Source: Antilocapra americana (lineage: Eukaryota > Chordata > Mammalia > Artiodactyla > Antilocapridae). From it: 64,000 nt of DNA. The stretch covers positions 34,209,909 through 34,273,908 of the forward strand of contig ML662442.1 of the NCBI GenBank assembly GCA_007570785.1, written 5' to 3'. The translations under genes and the position numbers were made by a program. The notes beneath the pieces are model-generated. The model saw nothing but the letters and a program-made list of their open reading frames with translations, was not told the DNA's origin and did not search any database. This document shows, in pieces, positions 54,123 to 64,000 of the stretch (position 1 is its first letter; every line of letters begins with the position of its first letter).

Positions 54123-56555
54123 CAACAGCCACTGAAATATTTCACAGTGAGATATAAATTATAAGTAGTTCAGAAAAGAGAAAGCAAACTAGAGCGAAAT
54201 ATAATACAGAGCTAAGAACAAACCAAGTATAAAAACATGTTCCATAAAAGCCTACATAGTACCTACAAAAGGAGCATGAATCTGATACTAATTGGCATCC
54301 TAGCAGCCAAGAAGAAAACACTGCTTGATCAATTATATAACTGAGAGAGTCCTTGACATAAAAAGAGACTAATTGGACAGAAAAAAAACCTTAACTATTG
54401 TTCGTAATAAGGACAGACAGGAATTTCTCCTGAGGGTGTAAAGTTGTGAACAAAAAAACCCAATAAAACACCTCTTAGTAGACACAAGAATATTTTTTGT
54501 GGGGCTATTTCATCCAGCAAATCTCAGTGTGAGCAGATGGCATCTTGCCAAAACTCTGGTTGGTAACAACAATTTGATGAGCGATAGTCACTGCTTAGCC
54601 TCTTACAATGTGCTCCGTAGAAAAGTTTTCAGAAGAGGAAGCTCAGAAGAGGAAGTGAAGGCAAACAGTGTAGGCAGCCTAGTTTGACTAGAGGCCAACA
54701 CCTAGATCCCCATCTACATGGAATGTAAGCTGAGTCATATTCCTCCCAGAAAGGAAGTGAATACTGCCTAGAAAATTGAGTTTCAGAGAAGATAAATTGT
54801 GTTAGCATGTTTTCATATACAATCTTTAATTAGTATTAGCACACTAGGGCAGTAAACAGTTCCCCAAGTCCAGTTGGTCTTCCTGCGGCATGGAAAGGCC
54901 AGGTCCAGCCTAAAGCATACCGCGAGGTAACATTCTAATTCTGGACCTGAAAATGGTAGGAGTAGAAAACTACTGTTGCCCTACATTTGAGTCTCAAGAA
55001 TATACTTTAAATTTAATAACATCAAGAAGACTTTCCAAGCAGTATTTTTTTCGATGGCATCTGTTGTGCAAGAGTCAGTTTCTAAAATATTTTAGATGTT
55101 TTGTAAATCTCTGTAGGATGTCCCAGAGACCAGAATTCCTAAGGGCAGCATCTCCATCTGATATTTCAGATATGGTGGTGGTCTCTCTCTTCTTGGTGTT
55201 CTTGACCTGTTTCTTAGTCTTGGTTGGAAAAGACATTCTGACTCTTGGGCAGGATTTTTCAATACATCTGTGGAAAGGGACCAGGGTACCCCCCCACCCC
55301 ACCTCAATCTGTCATGGACTCATATTTTTATAAAGTCCAATGCAAATGACTAGAAAAATGGTCATGCATTTGGATATTGTTGCCACAAACTGTCAAATTG
55401 TTAGAAACATTTCTAATGTTTGCTTTCACTTTCTGTGTTCAGCTCTTTGAGGGTTGGTAACAGTTTGCAGGTGAGCTTACAGTATCTGGGCTGCACTTGA
55501 AGAAGCACAGCTCCAAGGTGTGTGATCAAGCTGAGATGCTGTTTGGCTTAACATCTTCTGACAGTTTTAACTCACTTTCTGTTCCTTTAAAAGTATTTTG
55601 CTGACTTAGCAGATGAGAGGATGCCAAGCAGCCACCTGGGCCAGTGCTGGCAATACAGAGGGTGGGGCTCAGTATTACGTGAAAATACAGGGCTCCTTAT
55701 TCAGGCATTATTAAGAATTCCAAGACAGCAATGGCAGGGAATTAAATCAAGTTGCAGGGTCCTTCGGAGGGTAGCAAGTGCTCTGTGCAATTGCCAAGGT
55801 CACACACCTATGATGTTTGCCTGGCATACTCAAATTGCTCCTACTGAACTTAATACCTTAGCAAGACACCATGTCCTTGCACTGCTGGATGCTCTAGGAG
55901 GGATCCCTCTGAAACTCATTCTAGGGTGTCCTCAGGCCCATGTGGCCTCAGTGTTCGAAGATATTGTGCTGTTAACAGAGTTGTCCCTTGACATGCATGT
56001 GTGACCTAAAAAAATCATGAACGACAGTCCTTTTGGCATTACATTCTGGTGAAGCCAGATATGTGTTAGACACTACTGTCAGCTTCTTAGCCCTTTTGAG
56101 GGTATTTACTTAAAACTGGCTTTTGGTTTTCTCTGGTTTCTGAATGCTACGGCAACAAAGGTAAATAAAAATAATCACCCTGGTGGCAAGTGACAGGATT
56201 ATTCTTAGGGCACAAGCTGTTTGACTTTTTTCTTTCTTTATAAACAAGGTTAAGTGGCCCAATAGAGTGTGAAAAAGAGGCCCTAGGTCCTTTCGGAAGG
56301 TTCAGTCTGGAAAGTGAGAACAGGAAAAAAAACAATGGCTTTTAGGTACACTGGTGTTTACAATTCAATTTTGTTTTAATAGCTGTAAGGCAGACTCATT
56401 CTGTCCACTTCCTTAAACCTTTAATAAAGTCTGCTACATAAAAGCTTTGCGTGATCATTTTTTTCCTTTCTTTGTCTCTCTCTTTTTTTTATTTTTTTGT
56501 AAATCAAATGAAGAGTACATTCCTCTGTCCCACACCTGAAAAACAGGACAGTATT
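54123..56555. other. Unassigned non-coding stretch
   Basis: Two open frames exceed 120 codons (54953-55333 and 55621-56004, plus). The first ends with a hydrophobic run VVVSLFLVFLTCFLVLVG and the second is rich in Leu and His; neither has a recognised family. Both sit in ordinary non-coding-looking sequence. CCCCCCACCCCACC occurs near 55290. Confidence 0.4.
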
Positions 56556-56559
56556 AGGT

Positions 56560-56795
56560 CAGCAAAACTTAATGGACGAGAACTTGGGCTCGGGAACCAA
56601 ACTGCCTGGGCTTGGATCTTAGCAATAACCCTTACCAGCTTAATCTCAGGAAGTTATTATCTTGGTGCTTCAGTTTCCTCTGATAATAGTAATAGTTCCC
56701 CTAAGGTTGTTGTGAATATTAAACAAGGTATCTGTAAAGCTCAGAGGACAGAGTTTGGTTTGGTAAGTGTGTTAGCTATTATTATTAATCCATAA
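56560..56795 (+). mobile_element. MIR SINE, nearly complete
   Basis: MIR consensus order is well kept: GAACTTGGGCTCGGGAACCA, AACTGCCTGGGCTTGGATCT, TGGTGCTTCAGTTTCCTCTG, TAATAGTAATAGTTCCCCTA, AGGTTGTTGTGAATATTAAA and a terminal TGTTAGCTATTATTATT. Ancient tRNA-derived SINE. Confidence 0.85.
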
Positions 56796-57189
56796 AACAC
56801 ATTAATTTGATGAGTACCAGAAGAATAAAAATCCACTGGAAAGGTGCAGTGATCTTAGGAGCACACTGGGTCACGGAGCTTATATCAGTCTGATCTTAAG
56901 AGTCCAGGTAACAGCAGTGGTCGCTGTGATTGTTCTAGATTGGACTCTTTCTTTATGTTTCCTTGTTGAGTTCGTAATGTCTTAGCAGCACCATCTTGAT
57001 GAGGCCATGCACCCATGTGATGGGCCTGTCTTTGATCCCTGTCATTCATTCTGATATCCCTGGCCCTCCCTCCTTCATTTCAGCATTACCCCTCCAGCTG
57101 TAGAAAATATCTTGTTTGGGCCTCCACAGTTAGGCTACATGGCTTAATTTTATTTATCTACATGGATTATTTTTTTAATGTGTTTTTTC

Positions 57190-57350
57190 CCCAGATATAA
57201 ATTTTATTTACATATTTTATTTTTAATTGAAGGATAATTGCTTTACAATTTGGTGTCAGTTTCTGCCATACATCACCATGAATCAGCCATAGGTATACAT
57301 ATGTCCCCACCTTCTCAATCCTCTCTCCCATGTCCTACTCCATCATTTTT
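57190..57350 (-). mobile_element. Artiodactyl L1 3' end, antisense
   Basis: AATTGAAGGATAATTGCTTT, ACAATTTGGTGTCAGTTTCT, GCCATACATCACCATGAATC, AGCCATAGGTATACATATGT and CCCCACCT are the complement of the bovid L1 3' UTR. A short 5'-truncated copy. Confidence 0.8.
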
Positions 57351-57645
57351 TAAATGTGTCTTTATCACACTTCCCTTAGCTGTTTGGCATCCATCTCCCC
57401 CTTTCCCAGTAACTGAGTGCCTGTTTAAGAGCTCGGACATTTTTCATCTTCTCTCAACATCTTATCCAGGAAGATTGGTTTGTCATCACTCTCATACTAG
57501 ACCCTAAGGAGAGGATGTTATCAGTGGCCTGTGGTGCTAGGCAATAAGAAACCTGTGTGGAGCCTGCCTCAGGCCCACGGGTGTGCTCTCAGTGCAAGGG
57601 GTACAAACACTTCCTCTCAATAAAGAATTTAAGAGCAGGTAACAG

Positions 57646-57846
57646 AGCCATGGGGTTGCTAGGAGTCAGACACTACTGAGTGACTTCACTTTCACTTTTC
57701 ACTCACACATTGGAGAAGGAAATGGCAACCGGCTCCAGGGTTCTTGCCTGGAGAATCTCAGGGACGGGGGAGCCTGGTGGGCTGCCGTCTATGGGGTCGC
57801 ACAGAGTCGGACATGACTGAAGCGACTTAGCAGCAGCAGCAACAGG
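57646..57846 (+). mobile_element. Bov-A2 SINE, 5'-truncated
   Basis: Starts inside the first monomer (CCATGGGGTTGCTAGGAGTC), then GACTTCACTTTCACTTTTCA linker, GGAGAAGGAAATGGCAACCG, GGGCTGCCGTCTATGGGGTC and GACTTAGCAGCAGCAGCAAC. Same type as 10660-10935. Confidence 0.92.
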
Positions 57847-57956
57847 ATCAAAGTTCAGTTGTCCCAGCATAGTTTTTGCGTTATTCTCATGAACTATTTC
57901 ATGCTACCATATAATGGTAGTGATGATGCTAATAATCTAATATATGGGGGCACATA

Positions 57957-58045
57957 GGTGCCAGGCTTTGTTCTAAGTATTTTGTATGTACTCACTAATT
58001 ATCATAGGAATCTTGTGAAGTGTTTTCCCATTTTTACAGATGATT
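57957..58045 (-). mobile_element. MIR-type fragment, antisense
   Basis: GGTGCCAGGCTTTGTTCTAA, GTATTTTGTATGTACTCACT, CCCATTTTTACAGATGATTC read as the complement of the MIR 3' half. Confidence 0.6.
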
Positions 58046-58171
58046 CAACTCTTGATCTCCGAAACTGGGTTCTGTGTTTGTGAAAAGAAAATGCTGGATT
58101 TCTGTGATCCTGTTTACTTCGGAGGATAAGAAAGATCTGGCCAGGGAATGCAGTAATGCTGAGCTCTAAAC

Positions 58172-58335
58172 CAATGGTGCTAAAACTTTGGCATGCATAA
58201 GAATTACCTGGAAGGTTTGTTTAAAAAAAAAAAAAAAAAATTCCAGGCTCCACCACAAGAGTTTCAGATCTAGTGGGTCTGAGTAGTGCCTAAGAATTTG
58301 CATTTCTTTCAGGTTTTCAGGTCATGCTGCTGCTG
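58172..58335. mobile_element. MER5A (hAT-Charlie MITE)
   Basis: CTAAAACTTTGGCATGCATA, GAATTACCTGGAAGG, TTCCAGGCTCCACCACAAGA, AGATCTAGTGGGTCTGAG and AAGAATTTGCATTTC follow the MER5A consensus. An 18-A run (58223-58240) sits in the middle and has probably expanded in place. Confidence 0.78.
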
Positions 58336-58564
58336 TGTTCTGCTGAGCCCAATGATGTGAGGTTGTGATGTCATTATTCAGGATTGGGGAGAACTAAGGC
58401 ACAATTCAATGACTATAGGATCACCTCCCTTACAAATAATTAAACTGCTGCAAGGCCAGTTATATATGCACATTTATATATACTTATATATGCATTTCTA
58501 TTTATCCCACTGGAATGAGAAAAAAATCTTTTACTTCTCTTGAAACCTACAGAGTAGATTTATT

Positions 58565-58840
58565 TGTGTCATGCCTATTGACTTTAAAAGATATTAATAA
58601 CTATTTTTAGAGCAATTTTAGGTTCACAGGAAATGGAGTGCAAAGTACAGAGTTCTCATAAAACTATTGTCTCCAACATGCACAGCTTCCCCCACCATTA
58701 ACATTTTCCCCCAGAGTGGGATGTTTGTTACTACCAATGAACCTACACTGACACATCATTATCATCCATAGTTTGCATTAGGGTTCACTCTTGGTATTGT
58801 ACATTCTAAAGGTTTTGATAAAGGTATAATAACATTATCC
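58565..58840 (-). mobile_element. L1 (L1M) 3'-UTR, antisense
   Basis: TTTTTAGAGCAATTTTAGGT, TCACAGGAAATGGAGTGCAA, CAACATGCACAGCTTCCCCC, ACCATTAACATTTTCCCCC, CACTGACACATCATTATCAT and GCATTAGGGTTCACTCTTGG. Clear old L1 3'-UTR text in reverse. Confidence 0.82.
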
Positions 58841-59017
58841 AAAATCCCACTTTAAAAAAATAAGTTATTTTTAGCTATTACTAAGCAAATAAATTTGCAC
58901 ATTTTAACATTGCTTTTATGGAATATGTTGTAGGTTTCCTCAGAGGTAAAATAATATTCATTTTGCTGAAAGGATCCATCTGTTCCTTGCCTCCCACTTC
59001 CCCACCCCTGCCCTCCC

Positions 59018-59036
59018 AACCACACACACACACTCA
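59018..59036. repeat. Short (CA)n tract
   Basis: CCACACACACACACTCACAT, a brief dinucleotide run beside a T-rich segment. Confidence 0.7.
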
Positions 59037-59474
59037 CATACTTTTATTTTTATTTTTTTGAAAGTTAAGGAAGGGGCAATAAAAAGATCGTATTGGTTAA
59101 TTAAAAAATTTTTTTTCAATGTTAGGAATTCCCAGTTAAAGAAGCTCTGCTTCAGATTTCAATGGCAAATCAGCCATGGGATTAAGTGGATTAATGTAAA
59201 AAGCTTTCTCAAAAAGAAGAAGAAAATCCACTCATTTTCTTCTGAGTGAATGTGTCTGTGATTTCAGTGACCCTAACAATGCAGTATGAAACAGCCACCA
59301 CACAAATGGATGGCAACAGCTGTACTCTTAACAGCAGGGAAGACGGTAACTGGGTGCACGGCACAGTTCCAGGAAGCTGGTGCTTCTGTGATTCCCTTTA
59401 TTGCAGGTGGTTGGGATGTCCTTTCAACAATGCTTCACTTTATTATATTAGCAATATTTATAAGGCACTGTGTT

Positions 59475-59572
59475 ATGGTGGAAAGAGCTGTATAGTTTTA
59501 AAATTCAGTCAAATGTGGATTTGAATCCTTGCTTGAGCAAGTTCTTCATTCTCTCAGAGACCGTTAAAATGA
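59475..59572 (+). mobile_element. MIR fragment
   Basis: TGGTGGAAAGAGCTGTATAG and AAATGTGGATTTGAATCCTT, GCTTGAGCAAGTTCTTC follow the MIR 5' half. A weak L2-like piece (CATTCATTCACTCATTTTTA) lies 160 bp downstream at 59735. Confidence 0.5.
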
Positions 59573-60166
59573 TGGAGATGGAGGACAAATTCTATCTTCT
59601 CAGCTTATTGGGAAGCTTAGCAAAGGGCTATTAAAAATGCCAGTGAGTACTCATCATTTTTGGCAAAAGCCCTATGTTAAAACAACCATTCAATATTCCA
59701 CAAAAATAATTATTCATAAATCAGTTCAGGCAATCATTCATTCACTCATTTTTATTGAGCACTTTTGTAATTGCTCTGTATGAGGCACCATAGAGTATCA
59801 GTAGTTCTTTTTTGTTACTGCTTTCTTCTTTGAAATAATCTCACTAAGCAAGATGTCAACATGAACTATTTTAGATGGTTATAAAAATATAAGCATAGTA
59901 TGTTTCCTTTAAATGTTTAATTTAGAGATAGAAATAAGAACCATCTCCAAATATTAAACTGATTTTTAGGAAAGTGAAATTATGTATGTCCTATGTTTTC
60001 TTCTTCATGTTTTATTTACATTTTCTAAACATTTTTTTACTAATTTAAATAATTTGGGGATAATAAAAAGGACAACAAATTTTATTAAAATTTTAACAGT
60101 GTTTGGCTAATTCTGATAATCATCATTGTGATAATCAGTAATAGGTTCACACTGTACACTATTGGG

Positions 60167-60384
60167 AGCTTCCCAGGTGGCTCAGTGGTAAAGAACATGC
60201 CTGCCAGCGCAGGAGATGTAGTTTTGATCCCTGTCTTGGGAAGATCCCTTGGAAGAGGAAATGGCAACACACTCCAGTATTCTTGCTTAGGAAGGGAAAT
60301 CCCATGGACAGAGGAGCCTGGCAGGCTACAGTCCATGGGATCACAAAAAAGCTGGATGCAACTCAGTGACTGAGCATGCACACA
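60167..60384 (+). mobile_element. Bov-tA SINE
   Basis: GGGAGCTTCCCAGGTGGCTC, GAACATGCCTGCCAGCGCAG, TTTTGATCCCTGTCTTGGGA, AGTATTCTTGCTTAGGAAGG and GGCTACAGTCCATGGGATCA, ending GACTGAGCATGCACACATG. Full length; no clear TSD. Confidence 0.92.
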
Positions 60385-60838
60385 TGTGAATTATAAACTG
60401 GGGGGGCAGAGGAGGAATAAGGAAAAAGTACCTGTGCTTGAGTATCTTTTAACAAAGTTATAAAGGGAGATACTTCTTTTATATGTCAGTGGTATCCTGC
60501 TATTTTTTTAATTTTCAAAAGGACAAAGGATAAAGCTTAAAGTTTAGAAATAAAGGACTATCAAAACCATGAGAAATAATAATATGTATCTTTCTGAAGA
60601 CAAAATGAAATTCTCTTAAAAAAAGAAAAATTCTTCGAAGTCTTCCTCAGGTTCCAAAGTTAAATATTACATAAGTTTGCTCTCTTTGGATAAAGAGTTT
60701 TAAAAACTTAGTTTCATTTCAATTTTTTTCAATTCCAGTCTATTATACTTCACACTGACTCTAATTACACAGGTTAATGTGAACACTGATAGTCTTGTCC
60801 TTTCCAAGAATATTTACCATGTGACTGGTAAGGTCATT

Positions 60839-62959
60839 GGCGCATGAGCCAAATTCAAACTGAAATTGAAGAAAGTGGAGAAAACCACTAGACCATTCAG
60901 ATATGACCTAAATCAAATCCCTTATGACTATATAGTGGAAGTGAGAAATAGATTTAAAGGACTAGATCTGATAGACAGAAAGTCTGATGAACTATGGATG
61001 GAGGTTCAGGAGACAGGAATCAAGACCATCCCCAAGAAAAAGAAATGCAGAAAAGCAAATGGCTGTCTGAGGAGGCCTTACAAATAGCTCTGAAAAGATG
61101 GGAAGCAAAAAGCAAAGGAGAAAAGGAAAGATATACCCATTTAAATGCAGAGTTTCAAAGAATAGCAAGGAGAGATAAGAAAGCCTTCGTCAATGATCAA
61201 TGCAAAGAAATAGAGGGAAACAATAGAATGGGAAAGACTAGAGATCTCTTCAAGAAAATTAGAGATACCAAGGAAACATTTCATGCCAAGATGGGCACAA
61301 TAAAGGACAGAAATGGTAGGGACTTAACAGAAGCAGACGATATTAAGAAGAGGTGGCAAGAATACACAGAAGAACTGTACAAAAAAGATCTTCACGACCC
61401 AGATAATCACGATGGTGTGATCACTCACCTAGAGCTGGACATCCTGGAATGTAAAGTCAAGTGGGCCTTAAGAAGCATCACTACAAAAAAACCTAATGGA
61501 GGTGATAGAATTCCAGTTGAGCTATTTCAAATCCTAAAAGATGATGTGGTGAAAGTGCTGCACTCAATATGCCAGCAAATATGGAAAACTCAGCAGTGGC
61601 TGCAGGACTGGAAAAGATCAGTTTTCATTCCAACCCCAAAGAAAGGCAATGCCAAAGAATGCTCAAACTACCACACAATTGCACTCATCTCACACGCTAG
61701 TAAAGTAATGCTTAAAATTCTCCAAGCCAGGCTTCAGCAATACATGAACAGTGAACCTCCAGATGTTCAAGCTGGTTTTAGAAAAGGCAGAGGAGCCAGA
61801 GGTCAAATTGCCAACATTTGCTGGATCATCGAAAAAGCAAGAGAGTTCCAGAAAAACATCTATTTCTGCTTTATTGACTCTACCAAAGCCTTTGACTGTG
61901 TGGATCACAATAAACTGTGGAAAATTCTTCAAGAGATGGGAATACCAGACCACCTGACTTGTGTCTTGAAAAACCTGTATTCAGGTTAGGAAGCAGCAGT
62001 TAGAACTGGACATGGAACAACAGACTGGTTCCAAATAGGAAAAGGAGTACGTCAAGGCTGTATATTGTCACCCTGCTTATTTAGCTTATATGCAGGTTAT
62101 ATTATGAGAAATGCTGGGCTGGAGGAAGCACAAGCTGGAATCAAGATTGCCGGGAGAAATATCAATAACCTCAGATACACAGATGATACCACCCTTATGG
62201 CAGAAAGTGAAGAAGAACTAAAGAGCCTCTTGATGAAAGTGAAAGAGGAGAGTGGAAAAGTTGGCTTAAAGCTGAACATTCAGGAAACTAAGATCATGGC
62301 ATCCGATCTCAGCACTTCATGGCAGATAGATGGGGAAACAGTGGAAACAGTGTCAGACTTTATTTTTTGGGCTCCAAAATCACTGCAGATAGTGGTTGCA
62401 GCCATGAAATTAAAAGACATTTGCTCCTTGGAAGGAAAGTTATGACCAACCTAGACATCATATTAAAAAGCAGAGACATTACTTTGCCAACAAAGATCTG
62501 TCTAGTCAAGGCTATGGTTTTTCCAGTAGTCATGTATGGATGTAAGAGTTGGACTATAAAGAAAGCTGAGTGTTGAAGAATTGATGCTTCTGAACTGTGG
62601 TGTTGGAGAAGACTCTTGAGAGTCCCCTGGACTGCAGGGAGATCCAACAAGTCCATCCTAAAGGAGGTCAGTCCTGGGTGTTCATTGGAGAGACTGATTT
62701 TGAAGCTGAAACTTCAATACTTTGGCCACCTGCTGTGAAGAGCTGACTCATTGGAAAAGACCCTGATGCTGGGAAAGATGAGGGCAGGAGGAGAAGGGGA
62801 TGACAGAGGATGAGATGGCTGGATGGCATCATCGACTCAATGGCCATGGGTTTGGGTGGACTCCAGAAGTTGGTGATGGACAGGGAGGCCTGGCGTGCTG
62901 CAATTCTTGGGGTCGCAAGGAGTCAGACACGACTTAGCAACTGAACTGAACTGAACTGA
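60839..62959 (+). mobile_element. BovB (RTE) LINE, 2.1 kb, 5'-truncated, with TSD
   Basis: The longest BovB here. It begins downstream of where the endonuclease domain would lie (text KVEKTTRPFRYDLNQIPYDY) and runs to the 3' terminus (CTGAACTGAACTGAACTG). Flanked by TAAGGTCATT at 60829-60838 and 62960-62969, identical. BovB copies its RNA into the genome by target-primed reverse transcription and is thought to supply the machinery for Bov-tA and Bov-A SINEs, which share its 3' end. This copy cannot make a full protein; its coding damage is listed separately. Confidence 0.96.
60866..62576 (+). pseudogene. Broken BovB ORF2 (reverse transcriptase region)
   Basis: Reads the linker (VEVRNRFKGLDLIDRKSDEL), the reverse transcriptase, and the C-terminal part to KSWTIKKAEC. 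Breaks in order: a one-base deletion near 61055-61060 (after KKKKCRKA the frame moves); TAG at 61987-61989 replacing a CAG glutamine codon; a one-base loss in a T-run near 62362-62368; and TGA at 62574-62576. Between the first two breaks 331 codons are open (60994-61989). Motif A is kept (FIDSTKAFD, Asp codon 61876-61878), but the catalytic YADD box is YTDD (codons 62176-62187). The N-terminal endonuclease is absent. A dead retrotransposon gene, not a host gene. Confidence 0.94.
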
Positions 62960-62969
62960 TAAGGTCATT

Positions 62970-63916
62970 TCCCAGATCTTTGATTATGGGGCTAATAGCC
63001 AACTAGACAAAAGATGAAATTGTGTAGAGATCTCCACTGTTATGAAATCTGTGACAAATGGCAAGTTGTCATGGTACAAAGTATTGTTGCTGTTTAGCTG
63101 TGAGATGTCAGATGTCAATTGCTCTGAATCACAAACATAGAAACATCCTGAGCTTAACAAAAACATTTTCTTAAGGATAAACTAGTTCAGCCAGAGTCAG
63201 AATATTTTAGAATGTTGAAGTGTATCCAGGGTTTGGGAAGCTTTGACAGAGCTGTGGGTTCTGAAGCCAAAATGTTAGAGTTGTGGTAATCAGCCACAGT
63301 GGGGGTATTCCTGCCTCTTGATGATGTCAAATACCTGAGTTGTCTTCTTTGTCAGTGTGCTGCAAAGTCCTCAGAAGTTGTATTTGTAGTTTGAGAACTG
63401 AGAAGACTTGATAACAACTCATACTTTTTTTTTTTTTCCTAGCATGAAAGCCAGTTATACTTCAAGGGCTTATACCAGCAAAAATAATTATTTCTTTTCC
63501 AAGTTGATTCAAATCATTATCATAGCTATCAGGCCTGAAGTGGGGAGAAAATTACATAAGGTATTATTACATTTTTTAAAAGGAAAACAAAGCGTAATGC
63601 ATAATATTTACTCCCCAATTCCCTATCTTTGAATAAAAATTTTATATAAAATGCATGTTTCTCATCAAATTAAAGTGGTTTTTATCATGGATTTGATTAG
63701 TTAATTTTAAAAAGAGAAAAATATACTTCATGTTATGTATATAGGCTGATGATTGGTAAGAATGCAGTTCTACGTAAAATGATCAGCAGGCAGTCAGGTC
63801 ATTTATGGTGGTCAAATGTGAGTGGTATGGTGGACATCCATACCCTGGGCTCAGGGATGCCATTACATGGGAGCAGTGATGGTTCTAACTCTGGGTGCTG
63901 GAAAAGTTTAAGGCCT
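62970..63916. other. Unassigned stretch with poly-T
   Basis: No gene or repeat family recognised. A T-rich run lies at 63425-63439. Confidence 0.4.
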
Positions 63917-64000
63917 ACCTATTAAGTGGCGCTAGTTGTAAAGAACTGCCTGCCAGTGCAGGAGACGTAAGAGATGCATGTTTGATCCCTGGATCTGGAA
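63917..64000 (+). mobile_element. Bov-tA SINE, cut by the window end
   Basis: AAAGAACTGCCTGCCAGTGC, AGGAGACGTAAGAGATGCAT and TTTGATCCCTGGATCTGGAA form the first part of a plus-strand ruminant SINE. The remainder lies beyond the window. Confidence 0.85.

Noticed and set aside
54953..55333. 126-codon frame with a hydrophobic segment as a small membrane protein
   Set aside because: A single hydrophobic run in a T-rich frame is common by chance, and two minus-strand frames overlap it.
55621..56004. 127-codon frame as a small gene
   Set aside because: No family resemblance seen and nothing around it suggests an exon; chance length in a 64-kb window.
60994..61989. 331-codon open frame as a host protein-coding gene
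   Set aside because: It is BovB reverse transcriptase text, entered through a frameshift and ended by a stop that replaces a glutamine codon, inside an insertion with a target-site duplication.

Overview
This window looks like intergenic or intronic DNA from a ruminant, almost certainly a bovid (cattle, buffalo, sheep or goat; the species cannot be fixed from the sequence). The evidence is its repeats: seven BovB (RTE-type) LINE insertions, more than a dozen tRNA-derived Bov-tA/Bov-A2 SINEs, a cetartiodactyl CHR-type SINE, artiodactyl L1 3' ends, and older mammalian repeats (MIR, L2, L1M, MER5A, Tigger, MaLR/MLT1 LTRs). Base composition is AT-rich, CpG is scarce, and poly-T and CA microsatellites are scattered through it. 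I found no convincing protein-coding exon, tRNA, rRNA, snRNA or CRISPR array. The longest open frames (331, 158, 131 and 126 codons) are decayed BovB ORF2 pieces, and most of the others are frames opened by SINEs or chance.

Layout. 1-5 kb: mostly unassigned sequence, an artiodactyl L1 3' end, a SINE and LTR-like fossils. 5.2-6.4 kb: an old L1 split by a CHR SINE. 7-16.5 kb: unassigned sequence, an LTR fossil, two head-to-head SINEs, a MIR, a MER5A and a long decayed L1. 16.8-17.9 kb: a 95-bp tandem duplication carrying ETS-like motifs beside the most CpG-rich block of the window, the best candidate for something regulatory. 18.2-19.5 kb: a BovB whose 5' part is inverted. 19.6-26 kb: SINEs, a mariner-like MITE and an MLT1-type LTR. 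26.3-32.7 kb: three BovB copies, an old L1 and L1 end fragments, with one 10-N assembly gap. 35.5-40.7 kb: SINEs, an MLT1 LTR split by BovB, an LTR fossil split by a SINE, and a further BovB. 40.7-47.6 kb: largely unassigned, with a short BovB and a Tigger-type MITE. 47.6-51.6 kb: an antisense L1, a SINE dimer and an LTR with a SINE inside. 51.6-60 kb: unassigned sequence with a second GC-richer block, MIRs, MER5A and L1 ends. 60.8-63 kb: the longest BovB (2.1 kb), with most of the reverse transcriptase domain. A SINE is cut by the window end.

No genes act together here. The coherent story is layered retrotransposition. Matching target-site duplications (TSDs) can be read at many insertions and give relative ages: CHR into L1, BovB into MLT1, a SINE into L1, a small SINE-like piece into BovB. 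Every BovB coding region is broken. I did not find an undescribed biological system. The items most worth a second look are the tandem duplication with its CpG-rich neighbour (16.8-17.9 kb), the inverted BovB with an intact TSD, and a paired-SINE locus with three copies of its target site.
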